A stretch of 64,000 bases of DNA from Hermatobates lingyangjiaoensis (lineage: Eukaryota > Arthropoda > Insecta > Hemiptera > Hermatobatidae): NCBI GenBank assembly GCA_026182355.1, contig JAPFBL010000008.1:1-64000 (forward strand), in the 5' to 3' direction. Positions 62,459 to 64,000 of this stretch are shown in pieces. The position numbers and the translations under genes are program-made. Each line of letters starts with the position of its first letter. The stretch's first letter is position 1. Under the pieces are notes generated by a model that did no database searches, had not been told where the DNA came from, and saw only the letters and a list, made by a program, of their open reading frames with translations.

Positions 62459-64000
62459 CAGGTTCCGGAAATTCAACTCCATCGAATGATAAGTCTTCAC
62501 TGGTCCATTATTCCATGTGTCATCATTTAAGCTCTGTCTCTCTCGAAGAGATTATGGAGAAATTTCATTCAATTGAAGAAGTTCCAGAAATAGGTGACTT
62601 AACTTCCGAAGAAGCCGCTTGCGAGGAGCATTTTAAAAACACGTATCGACGTGATGTGAATGGTAGATTTATTATTCAACTTCCTTTTAAACAAAACCGT
62701 AACTCTCTGGGTGACTCGCGTGGGAATGCTCTTAAGCGTTTCAACAATATGGAGAAACGATTCTCATACAATCAACATTTGAAATTACAATACAGCAAGT
62801 TTATGGCCGAGTACCTTCAACTGAATCATATGGAGATTGTTCCAGAAGGCGAGTTAGACGTGGCCTCAGAGTCTTCAGTATATTACCTTCCTCACCACGC
62901 AATTTTCAAACCCACAAGTTCGACAACGAAGACCCGAGTTGTCTTCGACGCAAGTTGTAAATCCTTTTCTGGTGTTTCACTCAACGATATTCTAATGGAT
63001 GGTCCTATACAACAACAAGATTTGATCTCCATTATTCTTAGATTCAGATTTCATAAGTATGTCATAACAGCTGACATTGAAAAGATGTTCAGACAAATTA
63101 TAATGGATAAATCCTGTGTGGACATGCAGAGGATTGTTTGGCGCGAAGAAGTAAATTTGCCGTTAATGACTTACAGATTAACTACTCTTACTTACGGTAC
63201 GAAACCAGCAAGTTATTTGGCTACAAGATGTCTAACACAATTAGCGATTGAAGATGGTCATCTTCACCCCAAGGCAGCTTCTGTGTTATTGCGCGACTTT
63301 TACATAGATGATCTGCTCACTGGGTCTGACACGATTGAAGAAGCTATCGCTCTACAGGGTGAACTCATACGCCTACTTAGCAGAGGTGGATTTCAACTTC
63401 GAAAGTGGAACGCCAATGATGACAGAATTATTTCACACCTTCCTCAGGATATGATAGAAGATAGACACGAATTATGTTCAGATCAACTTAATATAAATAG
63501 AACCTTAGGTTTGTTATGGTGTTCCGATTCTGATGATTTATACTATTCCATAAGCGCATCTCTATTGGATAATAGTATTACAAAGCGTGCAGTTCTTTCC
63601 AGAATTGCTAGAATATTTGATCCTATGGGCTTACTTGGTCCTGTAATTCTTAAGGCCAAATTGTTCATGAAAGCTCTATGGGAGCGCAAGATAAATTGGG
63701 ACGAGGATCTCCCTCCTGATCTCCTAATTGAATGGCGCAAGTTCAGTCATGATTTACCCAAGTTGAATGAACTTAGGTTACCACGTTTGGTCACATCGTC
63801 AAATCATTGCAATAATATGGAAATTCACGGTTTTTGTGATGCCTCCCAGTCAGGCTATGGGGCAGCATTGTATATTAAATCTTCAAACTTTCAGGAATCA
63901 TCAATTCATCTTCTTTGCTCAAAATCTAGAATAGCACCGTCGAAAAAACATACAATACCAAGGTTAGAATTGCAAGCAGCGCTTCTATTATCTACTCTTC
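62422..64000 (+). CDS. BEL/Pao pol: reverse transcriptase and start of RNase H (partial)
   Basis: Open in a frame offset from gag by the insertion at 62428-62441, starting with the conserved FGWIVAG. RT (A17 family, Pao) motifs: RVVFDAS (about 62935), ITADIEKMFRQI (63066), YGTKPASYLATR (63196) and FYIDDLLTG (63298) with YIDD catalytic aspartates at 63301. RNase H starts at HGFCDASQSGYGAALY (63829), and RLELQAALLLSTL is cut off by the window end. Integrase and the 3' LTR are outside. No internal stop, so this copy may be young apart from the insertion. Confidence 0.85.

Overview
This 64 kb window is AT-rich animal DNA that consists almost entirely of transposable elements. I see no bacterial-style gene layout, no rRNA, no genuine tRNA gene and no host protein gene I can defend. 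The combination of GIY-YIG Penelope-like retroelements (PLEs), tRNA-headed SINEs, hATs, Helitrons, a Ty3/gypsy element, a BEL/Pao element and a jockey-like LINE scrap points to an invertebrate, most likely an arthropod. I cannot name the species.

Layout. 1-2871: head-to-tail minus-strand Helitron-like elements. 3.4-6.5 kb: dispersed repeats, three SINEs and the 3' end of another Helitron. 6.6-16.7 kb: a dense field of PLE fragments, mostly head-to-head foldbacks separated by (TA)n tracts, with N-terminal and GIY-YIG-containing C-terminal coding pieces. 17.5-22 kb: SINEs (one split by a retroposed insertion, one pair forming a foldback), a 31-bp satellite and a dispersed element here called family R. 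22.5 kb: a jockey-like RT scrap. 23.8-25.6 kb: a hAT nested in another hAT. 26.77-31.86 kb: a complete but frame-broken Ty3/gypsy element with near-identical LTRs and a tRNA-Phe-type primer site. 32.5-43.6 kb: SINEs, family R copies (one partially duplicated in tandem), a 60-bp satellite and PLE foldbacks. 44-45 kb: more PLE foldbacks. 46.7-49.0 kb: a Helitron followed by two hATs. 51.2-52.4 kb: another Helitron copy. 52.4-55.2 kb: mostly unique AT-rich DNA. 57.6-59.4 kb: SINEs (one carrying a hAT) and a 53-bp tandem array. 59.9-64.0 kb: the 5' part of a BEL/Pao element running off the window.

The most interesting signal is a short RNA-like module found repeatedly in PLE foldbacks: CTGANGA, one free base, a hairpin whose sequence differs between families but still pairs, then GAAA, and in several families flanking arms that also pair. 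This is the layout of a hammerhead ribozyme core without stem III. PLEs are known to carry small hammerhead variants; the number of different families in one window and the constant extra base before stem II deserve attention. Second is the Helitron array, whose junctions read CTAG directly joined to TC, as expected of rolling-circle concatemers. All coordinates and pairings were worked out by eye; family assignments need database searches.
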